From Bacteroidota bacterium (GTDB lineage: Bacteria; Bacteroidota; Bacteroidia; Chitinophagales; JADJOU01): a stretch of 64,000 bases of DNA. A program made the position numbers and the translations under genes. Below, piece by piece: positions 1 to 9,025 of this stretch. A model generated the notes under the pieces. It was not told the origin of the DNA and did not search any database. It was given only the letters and a program-made list of their open reading frames with translations. The DNA lies in the NCBI GenBank assembly GCA_016713645.1, contig JADJOU010000010.1, positions 66,802-130,801 of the forward strand, in the 5' to 3' direction. The number at the start of each line of letters is the position of its first letter. Within the stretch, counting starts at the first letter, position 1.

Positions 1-413
1 GCATGTGAATTAACGTTCTGTTCCAATACGCGCAAGCGATCGCGCAACATGACGATCTTGTGAAAAAAAGTTTCGATGGGAAATTCTTTGGACTGCAAAT
101 CTCCACTGCCGGGATGCAATATCATCTTTCCACGAATCCATTTATCGCCTAATTTCACTGGCTCGTCAATTACATTCATTTTATACAAGACATTTTCCAA
201 CGCCAATTCTACATCTTCAATACTGATCGATGCTTGAGCAATTTCACTTCCCTCCACAACTTCAAATCCACTGTAGTCACGACCCAATTCCTTTACTTCA
301 GCAGTATCATTGAAGTAAATGGTATAAAAATCCTTATCCATGGCCACAATGCAGCCTAACCCAAATTGAGGATGCTTAATTCTCGAACCAATATTCAGTT
401 GAGCAGAATTCAT
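1..413 (-). CDS. Conserved Bacteroidota hypothetical protein, 3' end outside window
   Basis: An open frame runs from an ATG at 413 (start MNSAQLNIGSRIKHPQFG) to the left edge without a stop, giving 137 codons. The N-terminus has a small beta-rich segment with the pattern KHPQFGLGCI, like the short Tudor/CarD-like barrels that begin similar proteins. It is followed by an acidic helix (SISIEDVELALENVLYK) and a motif GDKWIRGKMILHPG, then ETFFHKIVMLRDRLRVLEQ near the cut end. I recall similar uncharacterised proteins of about 180 residues in Bacteroidota, so perhaps 40 residues are missing. No catalytic motif is visible and no function is assigned. The 41 bp before the divergent lipoprotein gene at 455 must hold both start regions. 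Confidence 0.7.
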   Translation of the reverse strand, partial: MNSAQLNIGSRIKHPQFGLGCIVAMDKDFYTIYFNDTAEVKELGRDYSGFEVVEGSEIAQASISIEDVELALENVLYKMNVIDEPVKLGDKWIRGKMILHPGSGDLQSKEFPIETFFHKIVMLRDRLRVLEQNVNSH

Positions 414-454
414 ATCGTTTGTTTATTTTACAAACTTAATATCATCCACCAAAA

Positions 455-926
455 ATGAAAATATATTTTTTACTTACTAGCACTTTTGACATTGACCTAT
501 AGCTGTGATCGAGGATCATGCGGCAGTGTTCAATGCCCTCAAAATATGGCATGTTATAATGGTCTGTGCTCTTGCATCCCAGGCTTTGAAGGGGCAAATT
601 GCGATGTTGTAACCGCTAAAAAATATACGGGCATCTATAAAGTATTTGGAAATTGCATTGCTTTTGACTATATCAGTCAGATCAACTATATCGAACAAGG
701 CCCTAATGCCGCCAACGAAATCACCATTACCAATTTCTTGAATTTAGGCATAGACATCAAAGGATTTATCGATGGGACGAGTATTACTATTCCCTCGCAA
801 TTCACCACGAGCTATGATATATCAGGTTCTGGATTTTACAATCCCAACAATACTCAAATCGATTTTAAAATTACGTATTACGACTTTACCACAGTTAAAA
901 CCTGTGATTTGAAGTATGTTAAATAG
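455..926 (+). CDS. Predicted lipoprotein with an EGF-like domain (frameshifted signal peptide)
   Basis: The ATG at 455 is out of frame with the main open frame. Removing one A from the AAAA run at 458-461 gives a lipoprotein signal peptide, MKYIFYLLALLTLTYSC, so I place the start there and read the break as a one-base error. The mature protein would begin at that Cys. It is followed by an EGF-like module of about 35 residues with six cysteines (CDRGSCGSVQCPQNMACYNG, then LCSCIPGFEGANCD). The remaining 105 residues look like one beta-rich domain. The product should be lipid-anchored in the envelope; its ligand is unknown. It converges on clpB and shares a terminator with it. Confidence 0.72.
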
Positions 927-941
927 AATTCAAATCACAGG
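901..941. terminator. Bidirectional hairpin terminator between convergent genes
   Basis: A perfect 13-bp inverted repeat (CCTGTGATTTGAA at 901-913 and TTCAAATCACAGG at 929-941) encloses a 15-nt loop containing the lipoprotein stop codon. It is followed by TCATTTTTAG on the plus strand and lies 14 bp beyond the clpB stop on the minus strand. It can therefore end transcription from both sides. Confidence 0.75.
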
Positions 942-954
942 TCATTTTTAGTAT

Positions 955-3556
955 TTAATCTTTGGAAGATTTATTATAGAAAACCACATGCTCATCAATC
1001 GCATCCACGCAAATCATCTCTTGATTGTTTAATTCCTTCGCTAGAATTTTCTTTGCCAGTGGATTCACAATTTCTTTTTGAATGAGTCGCTGCATCGGCC
1101 GTGCGCCAAACTCTGGATCATAGCCCTGTTCAATGATATAATCGATTGCGTTATCAGACAATTCAATCTGGAAGTTATTGTGCTCCATCATCTTTTCTAT
1201 GCTGCTGATTTGTATTTTCACAATAGCGCGAATATCTTTTTTGCGCAATGGATAGAATAAGACGATATCATCGATTCGATTGATAAACTCCGGTCGCACC
1301 GTGGTCTTGAGCAATTCAATTAATTTCGTTTTAATTTCAATCCCTTTCTCATAATAAGCGATATCCTTATCCGATTTGAGCGAACCAAATCCATCGAGAA
1401 TGATAGAAGATCCAATATTTGAAGTCATGATGATGATGGTATTTTGAAATTTACCATCCTACCCTTATTATCTGTCAATCGGCCATCATCTAGCACTTGC
1501 AATAAAATATTGAAGGTGTCTGGATGTGCTTTTTCAATTTCATCCAACAATACCACGGAATAGGGTTTTCTTCTCACAGCTTCAGTCAATTGACCGCCTT
1601 CTTCATAGCCCACATATCCCGGAGGCGCACCCACCAATCTCGATACGCTGTGCTTTTCTTGATATTCACTCATATCAATTCTGATATAGGCGTTTTCATC
1701 GTTGAACATATACTCGGCCAAAGCCTTGGCCAATTCAGTCTTTCCAACCCCTGTGCTTCCCAAAAAGAGAAACGAACCGATTGGTTTTTTAGGATCTTGC
1801 AGACCAGCCCTGCTTCTTCTCAAAGCATCTGAAACGGCTTGCACAGCCTCTTCCTGACCGATGATGCGCTTGTGCAATTCATCCTCGATGTTTAATAATT
1901 TTTCGATATCGCTCTGTAGCATTCGCGTTACTGGGACTCCCGTCCACTTCGCAACAATCTCTGCAATATCCTCCGCTCCTACTATTTCCTTGAGCATTTT
2001 ACCATTGCTCTGCAATTCTTGCAATTTGCCTTCATGTTCGATGATAGCCTTCTCTTGTTCTTTAATTAAACCATAGCGTATTTCGGCCACTCTAGCTAAG
2101 TTGCCTGCTCTTTCCGCTTGTTCCGCTTCTAATTTGAATGATTCAATCTTATTCTTCGTCGCTTGAATCTTATCGACGATGGCTTTTCATTATTCCATTT
2201 CGTCTTCAAACTTTCTTTTCGCATTCAAATTGGCCAAATTCTCATTGATCTTATCCAATTTCACTTTGTCATTTTCTCTCTTAATCGCTTCGCGCTCGAT
2301 TTCCAATTGCATTACCTTGCGCTCCAATTCGTCAATTTCCTCAGGCACTGAATCGATCTCCAAGCGCAATTTAGCAGCTGCTTCATCGATTAAGTCTATG
2401 GCTTTATCTGGTAAAAAACGATCGGTGATATATCGCTGTGACAATTCAACTGCAGCTATAATTGCCTCATCCTTGATTTGTATTTTATGGAAACTCTCAT
2501 ATCGATCTTTCAATCCACGTAAAATTGAAATAGCATCTTCGACATTCGGTTCATCAATCATCACTTTTTGAAATCTTCGCTCTAGGGCTTTGTCTTTTTC
2601 AAAGTATTTTTGATATTCATCCAAAGTGGTTGCTCCGATTGCTCTCAACTCTCCCCTAGCCAACGCTGGCTTTAGAATATTAGCCGCATCCATTGCACCA
2701 TCAGATTTTCCCGCGCCAACCAAGGTGTGAATTTCATCGATGAAAAGGATAATTCTTCCTTCACTTTGAATCACTTCATTGACGACCGATTTCAATCGCT
2801 CTTCAAATTCCCCTTTGTACTTGGCACCAGCGATGAGTGCACCCATATCTAATGTTAGATTATTTTATCTTCAATCTAGAAGGGACATCTCATTCCTGAC
2901 AATCTTCGGCGATTCCTCTGCGATGGCTGTTTTACCAACGCCTGGTTCTCCCACTATTGGATTATTCTTGATTTTCTAGAGAGGATATGCAAGACTCTTC
3001 TTATCTCCTCATCGCGACCAATGACTGGATCTAATTTGCCGATTCTGCAGATGCATTTAAATTGATGGCGTATTTTTCAAGTGCATTGAATGTTTGGTCA
3101 GAGGTGGCATCCGTTACTCGATTGCCTTTGCGCATTTCCAAAAGCGCTGTTTTGGTATCCTTTTCAGAGATGCCCGCATCTTTAAAGACTTTCGCTGTCG
3201 CATCATTTTGAGCTAGAAATGCCATAAAGACGTGCTCACAGAAACAAATTCATCTTTTGAATTTTTCATAAAAGATTGCGCTTTAATCAAGGTCTGATTG
3301 GCTGGATTGGTCAAATACACTTGTTCGTTAGAGCCTTGAACGCGCGGCTGTTTAGCGACGAGCTCAGTCAGTTTCCTGAATATTGGCGATATTGGCGCCA
3401 TTCTTTTATAATTTGATGAACTAAATTCTCATCTATATTCAATAATCCCAACGCCAAATGACAGTTGTCAATGGTCTGATTTTGATTCTCCAAGGCAATT
3501 TCTTGCGCTTTTTGAAGTGCTTCTTGTGTCTTAATGGTGAATTTTCTAGTATCCAT
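955..3556 (-). CDS. clpB: ATP-dependent disaggregase ClpB (many frameshifts)
   Basis: The span equals about 867 codons, the usual ClpB length. In order it encodes the N-terminal substrate domain (FTIKTQEALQKAQEIALENQ), the first AAA+ module with Walker A GEPGVGKT near 2930-2950 and Walker B ILFIDEIHTLVGAG, a coiled-coil middle domain near 2040-2350, the second AAA+ module with Walker A GSTGVGKT and Walker B VVLLDEIEKAH, and the C-terminal DPEFGARPMQRLIQ region. ClpB works with DnaK to rescue aggregated protein in the cytoplasm. At least seven frameshifts break the frame, near 3390, 3220, 3045, 2970, 2860-2900, 2170-2185 (two compensating) and 1430. The stretch around the first Walker A is worst. 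Because all domains are conserved, sequencing indels seem likelier than a real pseudogene, but this cannot be settled here. Confidence 0.85.
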
Positions 3557-3632
3557 GCTTTAGTTGTTTAACTAGCAATCTACTATCGAATACTATTCCA
3601 ATTCAATATATTTCAGAGATAAAGGAAAACAT

Positions 3633-3658
3633 GGCAGACATTGGTAATATTGGCAGAG
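3633..3658 (-). promoter_or_regulatory. Direct heptamer repeat upstream of clpB, candidate regulatory site
   Basis: The heptamer TGGCAGA occurs at 3633-3639 and 3652-3658, 19 bp apart start to start, about 80 bp upstream of the clpB start. The even two-turn spacing suggests a protein-binding site, possibly heat-shock control. This is inference from position only. The rest of 3557-3727 shows no gene. Confidence 0.22.
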
Positions 3659-3727
3659 GAACCAAATTGAAATGCGCAATTTCGTCAGCTAATCGCATCA
3701 AAAATCTGTCAAAATATCATCGACAAA

Positions 3728-4924
3728 TCAGCTTTTTTTCAATCCATAGCATATCCATAATATTCTAATAAGGACTGCCCAAATGATAGGATATGTTGCC
3801 AAATGATATTGCTGAGGCATGGTAAAAAAGAACAATTGTGTTGAAAGCAATAAACCTCCAATAATGAGCAAGATCATCTCCATAGAGCGCTTCATGCTTT
3901 TTATAAATAAAAAAATTGCCGTGAATAAGAAGATTGGATTGGCCCAAAGGATGTTGAAATTGTATTTAGTGACAGTATGTTCGGTGAATAACCATTCATA
4001 AGTCATTAAGATGCCCAAGATACTGAGTACAATCATCCAGATTGCGTCCCAGACTTTAAAATGTCGCTTCTTCTTGTATTCAAGTCCCATAATCAAAAGC
4101 GAGAAAACAAGTATGATTGAATTGCAGATGAAAGGGGTAAATAGTTTAACTGGTTTATCAATCGCTGGAGCGATATAGAGTTCATTGACTCTTGAGACCA
4201 GTGGCGCATTTAATTTTTTATTATAGGAAAGGGCATAGGATTTATAGATATAATCTGGTAAAAAAGTCAATTCTTTTGCCGTAATCACTCTATCGCATCG
4301 CGTTCCCAGCAATAAATCCATCCCCCAATCCAATAGCGGAAGGGCTTTATAGGAATAGTTGTGAATGAGATTTCGAAATGTAAACTTGTCGGTATTCTCT
4401 TCATAATTCACTTGAAAATTGGCTGAATCTGCGATAAATATATCCCGCACCCTTGTGGCGCAATTGTCGAATAAAAAGTCATAGCGATAACCTCTATGCT
4501 CAGGCAATGCATTCCATTCCAAAAAAGCGATGATGCTTGCTTTTTGTTGACTATCTAGATATAGAAATTGTTCGTGTACTGAGCGATTTTGGTATTGATA
4601 ATTGACAATGAAATATTCAGTTGGCTCAGCATTGACATAATAATCCAACCTACCGTGAATAAAATTTTGTATAAATCCCATGCCAAAATCGAAAGTTCCA
4701 TAATTATAGACGACATCATAAGAAAGGCTAGAGTCTGAAACGCGAATAGCGGTATGTCCAAAGGTATTGTATATTTCATTGCCGCCATCTGCTGTGAGAA
4801 TAGAGATTCTCGTGCTTTCGCTGATTGCTTGAGCGACTAAACCATTCGATAAAAGTGAGAAAAGAATGACTAAAGCAAAAGGCGTTTCATGAAGGATTGA
4901 TTTGATTCTTTTTAATGATTTCAT
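3728..4924 (-). CDS. DUF4105 (Lnb N-terminal periplasmic domain) membrane protein
   Basis: The product is about 398 residues. The frame opens upstream, but the ATG at 4924 gives MKSLKRIKS followed by a hydrophobic segment (FALVILFSLLSNGLVAQA), a clear signal peptide, so I choose it. The extracytoplasmic part matches DUF4105, with TFGHTAIRV, a YNYGTFDF motif, and FLFDNCATR, whose Asn-Cys pair recalls the catalytic Cys of NlpC/P60-like lipid or amide hydrolases. The last 150 residues hold about five transmembrane segments. Its substrate is unknown; a membrane-associated hydrolase or transferase role is inferred. The start overlaps the frame-corrected end of the upstream methyltransferase gene, so the two are probably co-transcribed. 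Confidence 0.75.
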   Translation of the reverse strand: MKSLKRIKSILHETPFALVILFSLLSNGLVAQAISESTRISILTADGGNEIYNTFGHTAIRVSDSSLSYDVVYNYGTFDFGMGFIQNFIHGRLDYYVNAEPTEYFIVNYQYQNRSVHEQFLYLDSQQKASIIAFLEWNALPEHRGYRYDFLFDNCATRVRDIFIADSANFQVNYEENTDKFTFRNLIHNYSYKALPLLDWGMDLLLGTRCDRVITAKELTFLPDYIYKSYALSYNKKLNAPLVSRVNELYIAPAIDKPVKLFTPFICNSIILVFSLLIMGLEYKKKRHFKVWDAIWMIVLSILGILMTYEWLFTEHTVTKYNFNILWANPIFLFTAIFLFIKSMKRSMEMILLIIGGLLLSTQLFFFTMPQQYHLATYPIIWAVLIRILWICYGLKKS

Positions 4925-6033
4925 AACAACAGAATTCACTTGGCAATGGTCCATTGTATAATTGGTATTTTTATTGGGTTTGAGTCCAATATTTTAAGTG
5001 CTTCTTTATTTGAGCTGATCATCCATGCTTTGAATCCTGCAAAAATATTTTTCAAGTGATGGCCGATATTTCTATAAAAAGCGACGATATCGTCTTCTTT
5101 CAAACGCTCGTCATATGGGGGATTGAAGATGATGGTGCCTGAATTCAAATTGGTGCCTAAATCAAAGAAATCTGATTTCAAGAAATTCATGCCGCGCAAT
5201 TTCGTTTCAAAGAAATTCATCTTGGCTGTATCAATCGCAGTGCCAGCAATATCGCAGGCGTAGATAAAATGTGATTTATCTGCAATTTTCGCAAGCAATT
5301 CAGCGCGAATACTTTCAAATAAAGGCTTATCAAACTTGCTAAATTTTTCAAAACCAAACCCCTTGCGATAGATATTGGGTGCCATATTCGAGGCAATCAT
5401 CGCTGCTTCAATGGGGATTGTTCCGCTGCCGCACATCACATCATAAAGAGGCGAATTTCCATCCCATTCGCTGAGCAAAACCAATCCAGCTGCGAGGCAT
5501 TCATTGATAGGCGCTTCGAGTCCCTCTTTTCTAAATCCGCGCATAAAGAGCGGTTTGCCAGAAGTATCAAGTGAAATACTGCAATTATCTTGATAGATAT
5601 GCACTTGAATTCTAAAATCTGCATCTGTCTTGCTGACAGAAGGTCGCTCACCAAAGATATCTCTAAAGCGGTCTACAATAGCATCTTTGGTTTTTTGAGA
5701 GATATATTGAGAGTTATTGTATAATTGGCTATTAATAATCGATTCGATTACGAATGTCTGCTTGGTATTGAATAATTTTTCCCATTCAATTCCATTCACT
5801 TCTTCATAGAGGGTTTGCTCATCAGGCACTTTAAACTCAAATAGCGGAATATACACCCGCAGTGCGGTTCTCAAGCACAAATTAGCTCGATACATCACTT
5901 CATTATCTCCCTCAAAGGCAATCCCACGAGTTATTTTAACAATATTTGACCCTCCAATTGCCGCTACTTCGCGTCCCAATGTATCTTCTAACCCTGCAAA
6001 TGTCTTGGCAATAAACTTCATATTTGTATTCAA
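4887..6033 (-). CDS. THUMP-domain class I RNA N-methyltransferase (RlmL/YcbY type), 3' end frameshifted
   Basis: The protein has an N-terminal ferredoxin-like/THUMP RNA-binding region (residues 1-160) and a Rossmann methyltransferase domain. The SAM-binding motif is DVMCGSGTIPIEAAM and the catalytic NPPY motif is FNPPYDERL. Such enzymes make N2-methylguanine in 23S rRNA (RlmL family). The uncorrected frame stops at 4936 with an atypical tail. Two one-base corrections near 4985 and 4970 (a lost base in an A run) restore a family-like ending, KPNKKYQLYNGPLPSEF, and move the stop to 4887. The gene would then overlap the DUF4105 start at 4924. Exact rRNA target is uncertain. Confidence 0.8.
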
Positions 6034-6126
6034 TTCGACGCTGAAAATACGGACTATTCCATGAATTTAAAAATAAATAAAAAGGCTATTGAAAAACAGA
6101 GATATTTGTTCCCAAAATTTTATAAA

Positions 6127-6639
6127 ATGATCATAGAAATAGACAAAGTTGTGTCCATGACATACGAACTCAAAATTCAAAACGAGCAGCGTGAATGGGA
6201 TTTAGTTGATTCTTCGAAAGAAGGCCATCCATTGGTATTCTTATACGGGCATGGAAATCTATCGTCGGTTTTGAGCGCAATGTTCAGGCTTGAAAGCGGG
6301 TGATCATTATGACTTCAAATATCTCCAGAAGAGGGATATGGCGTATCTGACGCAAGACAAGTTGTCAATTTACCTATTGACACCTTTAGAGATCAAGAGG
6401 GAAAATTGATGGAGGATATCTTGGTGATAGGAACAGCTGTGCTTATGAATAATGACGAAGGGCATCGATTGACAGGAATTATTAAAGGAATTACATCGAC
6501 AGAAGTGATTATGGATTTCAATCATCCAATGGCAGATAAAGAATTGCACTTCACGGGAACGATTGTGAGTGTTCGCCCTGCGACACCAGATGAAATTGCC
6601 CATGGTCATGTGCATGGCGATGGCGGCGTCCACCATTAA
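6127..6639 (+). CDS. slyD: FKBP-type peptidyl-prolyl isomerase SlyD (two frameshifts)
   Basis: The ATG at 6127 starts MIIEIDKVVSMTYEL, the usual SlyD N-terminus; an ATG at 6061 in the same frame would add 22 residues with no family counterpart. The FKBP fold is split around the insert-in-flap chaperone domain, seen as MDFNHPMADKELHFTG followed by VSVRPATP. The C-terminus is short and His-rich (HGHVHGDGGVHH), fitting metal binding. Two indels interrupt it: near 6295 (restoring GLKAGDHYDF) and near 6330 (restoring SPEEGYGVSDARQ). SlyD catalyses prolyl isomerisation and acts as a cytoplasmic folding helper and nickel-binding protein. The gene stands alone between divergent and co-oriented neighbours. 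Confidence 0.85.
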
Positions 6640-6769
6640 TTCCAACGAATCTAAATACATTCGCATGGGATGTATTGCTGCTTCTACTTGTTTGCAATAA
6701 AATGAGAGATGCTCATGGATTGACGTATATTTATACTATTGAAAAATATCGTTTGTAAACACCGACTCG

Positions 6770-7159
6770 ATGAATCTAGAAAAAGTTAGAATTGATAAAT
6801 TCCTCTGGGGAATTCGATTGTACAAGACGAGAACACTCGCTACAGAAGCCTGTGATAGTGGCAAAGTAAAGATTGATGGCGATAATGCCAAACCCTCTAA
6901 ATTAATCAAAGTCGGTGATATCATCAAAGTGCGCATTGAACATCACGTCAAGACGATCAAAGTGGTCAAATTGCTTGAAAAGAGAGTTGGTGCACCCATC
7001 GCTATTGAATGCTATGAAGACTTGACACCAGAATCAGAAAAACCGAGCTTTATCAAATCTGCTTTTCATATGCAAAGCGGGACGCGAGATAGAGGTGCAG
7101 GTCGTCCAACAAAGCACGATAGAAGAGAAATTGATCAATTTACAGGCCTAGATGATTAA
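6770..7159 (+). CDS. S4-domain RNA-binding protein, Hsp15 (HslR)-like
   Basis: This intact 129-residue protein begins MNLEKVRIDKFLWGIRLYKT and carries an S4 alpha-L RNA-binding domain in its first 60 residues (RIDKFLWG, then SGKVKIDG). A basic C-terminal tail contains GAGRPTKHDRREID. The family includes Hsp15, which binds free 50S subunits carrying stalled peptidyl-tRNA. The Bacteroidota form has the same length. The stop lies 6 bp before the start of the MenE-like gene, so the two are likely co-transcribed, although their functions are not obviously linked. Confidence 0.83.
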   Translation: MNLEKVRIDKFLWGIRLYKTRTLATEACDSGKVKIDGDNAKPSKLIKVGDIIKVRIEHHVKTIKVVKLLEKRVGAPIAIECYEDLTPESEKPSFIKSAFHMQSGTRDRGAGRPTKHDRREIDQFTGLDD

Positions 7160-7165
7160 AGCCTC

Positions 7166-8284
7166 ATGAAGATTTATATCGCAGATCAAATTATTGAAAT
7201 ACCCATTGCAGAAGGCGCTGGAATCGATATTGTAAACAATCGACTCTTCAATATTGTTCGCATGCAAATAGATCTGGCGAATGAAGACTATGAAAAAGTT
7301 TTTGGTCATTCCATAGAAGAATGGGTCAATGAGAAAGATTATGTCATTGCGCATACATCTGGTTCGACAGGACTTCCCAAAGAAATTCAAATAAAAAAAA
7401 CTTCGATGATTTTGTCTGCACGTCGGACCAATGCGTTTTTTCAATTGAATGCGGATATGAATGCCCTTTTGTGTATGGATTGCAAATATATTGGTGCTAA
7501 ACTCATGGTGATAAGGGCACTGATAGGAAATATGCATCTATATATCACCTCGCCAAAGAAAGAACCACTGCTCAAATTCCTTCATCATTTTGAGGGTAAA
7601 ATAAATTTTGCAGCTATGGTGCCGTATCAATTGCATCATATCGCTATTGACAATATTGAATCCCTGAGTCGCATTGACAAACTCATCATCGGCGGAGGTT
7701 CCTTGCCTAAAGCACTTTCTGATTTCATCACTGCATCAGGTTTAAAAACCGTGATTTATGAGACCTACGGAATGACGGAGACCATCAGCCATATTGCGAT
7801 CAGAGAGATGACGGATGTCTATTTTAATGCATTGCCGGAGGTAAAAATCAGCATTGATGAACGAGGATGTGCGCAAATTGAAGACCAATTAATTCAAAAG
7901 GGCCAAATCATTCAAACCAATGATATCATTGAACTGAATGAGCCAAATCAATTCAAGATTCTTGGAAGATTGGACAATATCATCAATACAGGCGGAGTAA
8001 AAATAAGTCCTGAAATTATTGAGGATAAGATAAAACATTTGATGCCATACCAATTTCTAATTAGCAGCATGCCAGACGCGGTATTGGGAAATAAAATGAT
8101 CTTGATTTATGAATTGAACAAAAAGGATGATGAGATTGCTGAAAAGATCAAACCATTGCTATCAAGCTATGAAATGCCGAAAGAATTCATTCGCGTCGAC
8201 CATTTGATTTATTTAGAAAATCTAAAAATAGATCGCATCCAATCAAGGCAGTATGTGCTTGAAAATCTAGGATCGAGTCACTAG
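7166..8284 (+). CDS. menE: AMP-binding acyl-CoA ligase, MenE-like (2-succinylbenzoate--CoA ligase)
   Basis: The 372-residue protein has the adenylate-forming P-loop motif AHTSGSTGLPKEIQIKK (residues 63-79), the A5 motif YETYGMTETISHIAI, and the hinge motif LGRLDNIINTGGVKI. It is shorter than most acyl-CoA synthetases (about 500), which matches the compact MenE-like ligases of Bacteroidota. MenE activates o-succinylbenzoate with ATP and CoA in menaquinone synthesis. No other men gene is present, so the assignment rests on size and motifs alone. The 3' end overlaps the convergent RNA methyltransferase gene by 18 bp. Confidence 0.72.
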   Translation: MKIYIADQIIEIPIAEGAGIDIVNNRLFNIVRMQIDLANEDYEKVFGHSIEEWVNEKDYVIAHTSGSTGLPKEIQIKKTSMILSARRTNAFFQLNADMNALLCMDCKYIGAKLMVIRALIGNMHLYITSPKKEPLLKFLHHFEGKINFAAMVPYQLHHIAIDNIESLSRIDKLIIGGGSLPKALSDFITASGLKTVIYETYGMTETISHIAIREMTDVYFNALPEVKISIDERGCAQIEDQLIQKGQIIQTNDIIELNEPNQFKILGRLDNIINTGGVKISPEIIEDKIKHLMPYQFLISSMPDAVLGNKMILIYELNKKDDEIAEKIKPLLSSYEMPKEFIRVDHLIYLENLKIDRIQSRQYVLENLGSSH

Positions 8285-9001
8285 AGCCTTGCTAAATTCA
8301 TGCAATAAAATACCACAAGCAATGCCCGCATTTAAGGATTCAGCAGCGCCGTATTTGGGAATTTTTATCAGATGATTGGCGTGGGCCAAAGTTTGTGTTT
8401 GAATGCCATGAGACTCACTTCCGATAATTATGAGCGATTTAGGCAGAATAGACGCATTCGGCAATGGCTCTCCAGCGAGCGATGCCGCATAAATCGCACT
8501 AGGGGCTAGTAATTCCACACATTTTTCAAATGGCATGCGATGGATATTCATTCGAAAGATAGAGCCCATAGAGGCTTGAACGGTTTTAGGATTAAATAGC
8601 TCTGCCGATTCCATAGAACAAAACAAATTCTTTAAGCCAAACCACTCTGCTGTTCGAATCATCGTGCCTAGATTTCCGGGATCCTTGATCTCATCTAGAA
8701 ATAAATGATAGGGAAAGAGGTCGGGTTCAAAAATAGTTTGTGGGGTCTTAGCAACTGCCAATACCTTGTTTGGACTTTGCAAAAGGCTAATTTGCTTTAA
8801 TTCATCGCTGCTGATAATTTCTGCTGAAACACCTACTGGTATTGACCAATCTTGGGTTGCATAAACTTGAAATACAGAAATATTTGATTGCAAAAGTTCT
8901 TCAACGACCTTCTCTCCTTCTGCAATAAATCTCCCCTCTTCTTCCCTATATTTTTTTTGATGTAAGGACCTAATGTATTTTATTTGTACTTTTGAAATCA
9001 T
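8267..9001 (-). CDS. TrmH/SpoU-family RNA 2'-O-methyltransferase
   Basis: The intact 244-residue protein has an N-terminal RNA-binding domain (KVQIKYIRSLHQKKYREEEG, then FIAEGEKVVEELL) and a C-terminal SPOUT domain. The three SPOUT motifs are visible: motif 1 DEIKDPGNLGTMIRTAEWFG with the catalytic-region Asn and Arg, motif 2 IIIGSESHGI and motif 3 ESLNAGIACGILLHEF. These form the trefoil-knot SAM site. Members methylate ribose 2'-OH in rRNA or tRNA; the target here is unknown. It is divergent from tamL. Confidence 0.82.
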   Translation of the reverse strand: MISKVQIKYIRSLHQKKYREEEGRFIAEGEKVVEELLQSNISVFQVYATQDWSIPVGVSAEIISSDELKQISLLQSPNKVLAVAKTPQTIFEPDLFPYHLFLDEIKDPGNLGTMIRTAEWFGLKNLFCSMESAELFNPKTVQASMGSIFRMNIHRMPFEKCVELLAPSAIYAASLAGEPLPNASILPKSLIIIGSESHGIQTQTLAHANHLIKIPKYGAAESLNAGIACGILLHEFSKALVTRS

Positions 9002-9025
9002 TTAGTAAAAAAATCAATAAAGTCT

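Noticed and set aside
6061..6126. Upstream ATG at 6061 for slyD
   Set aside because: The added 22 residues are basic and have no counterpart in SlyD; the ATG at 6127 starts the conserved sequence.
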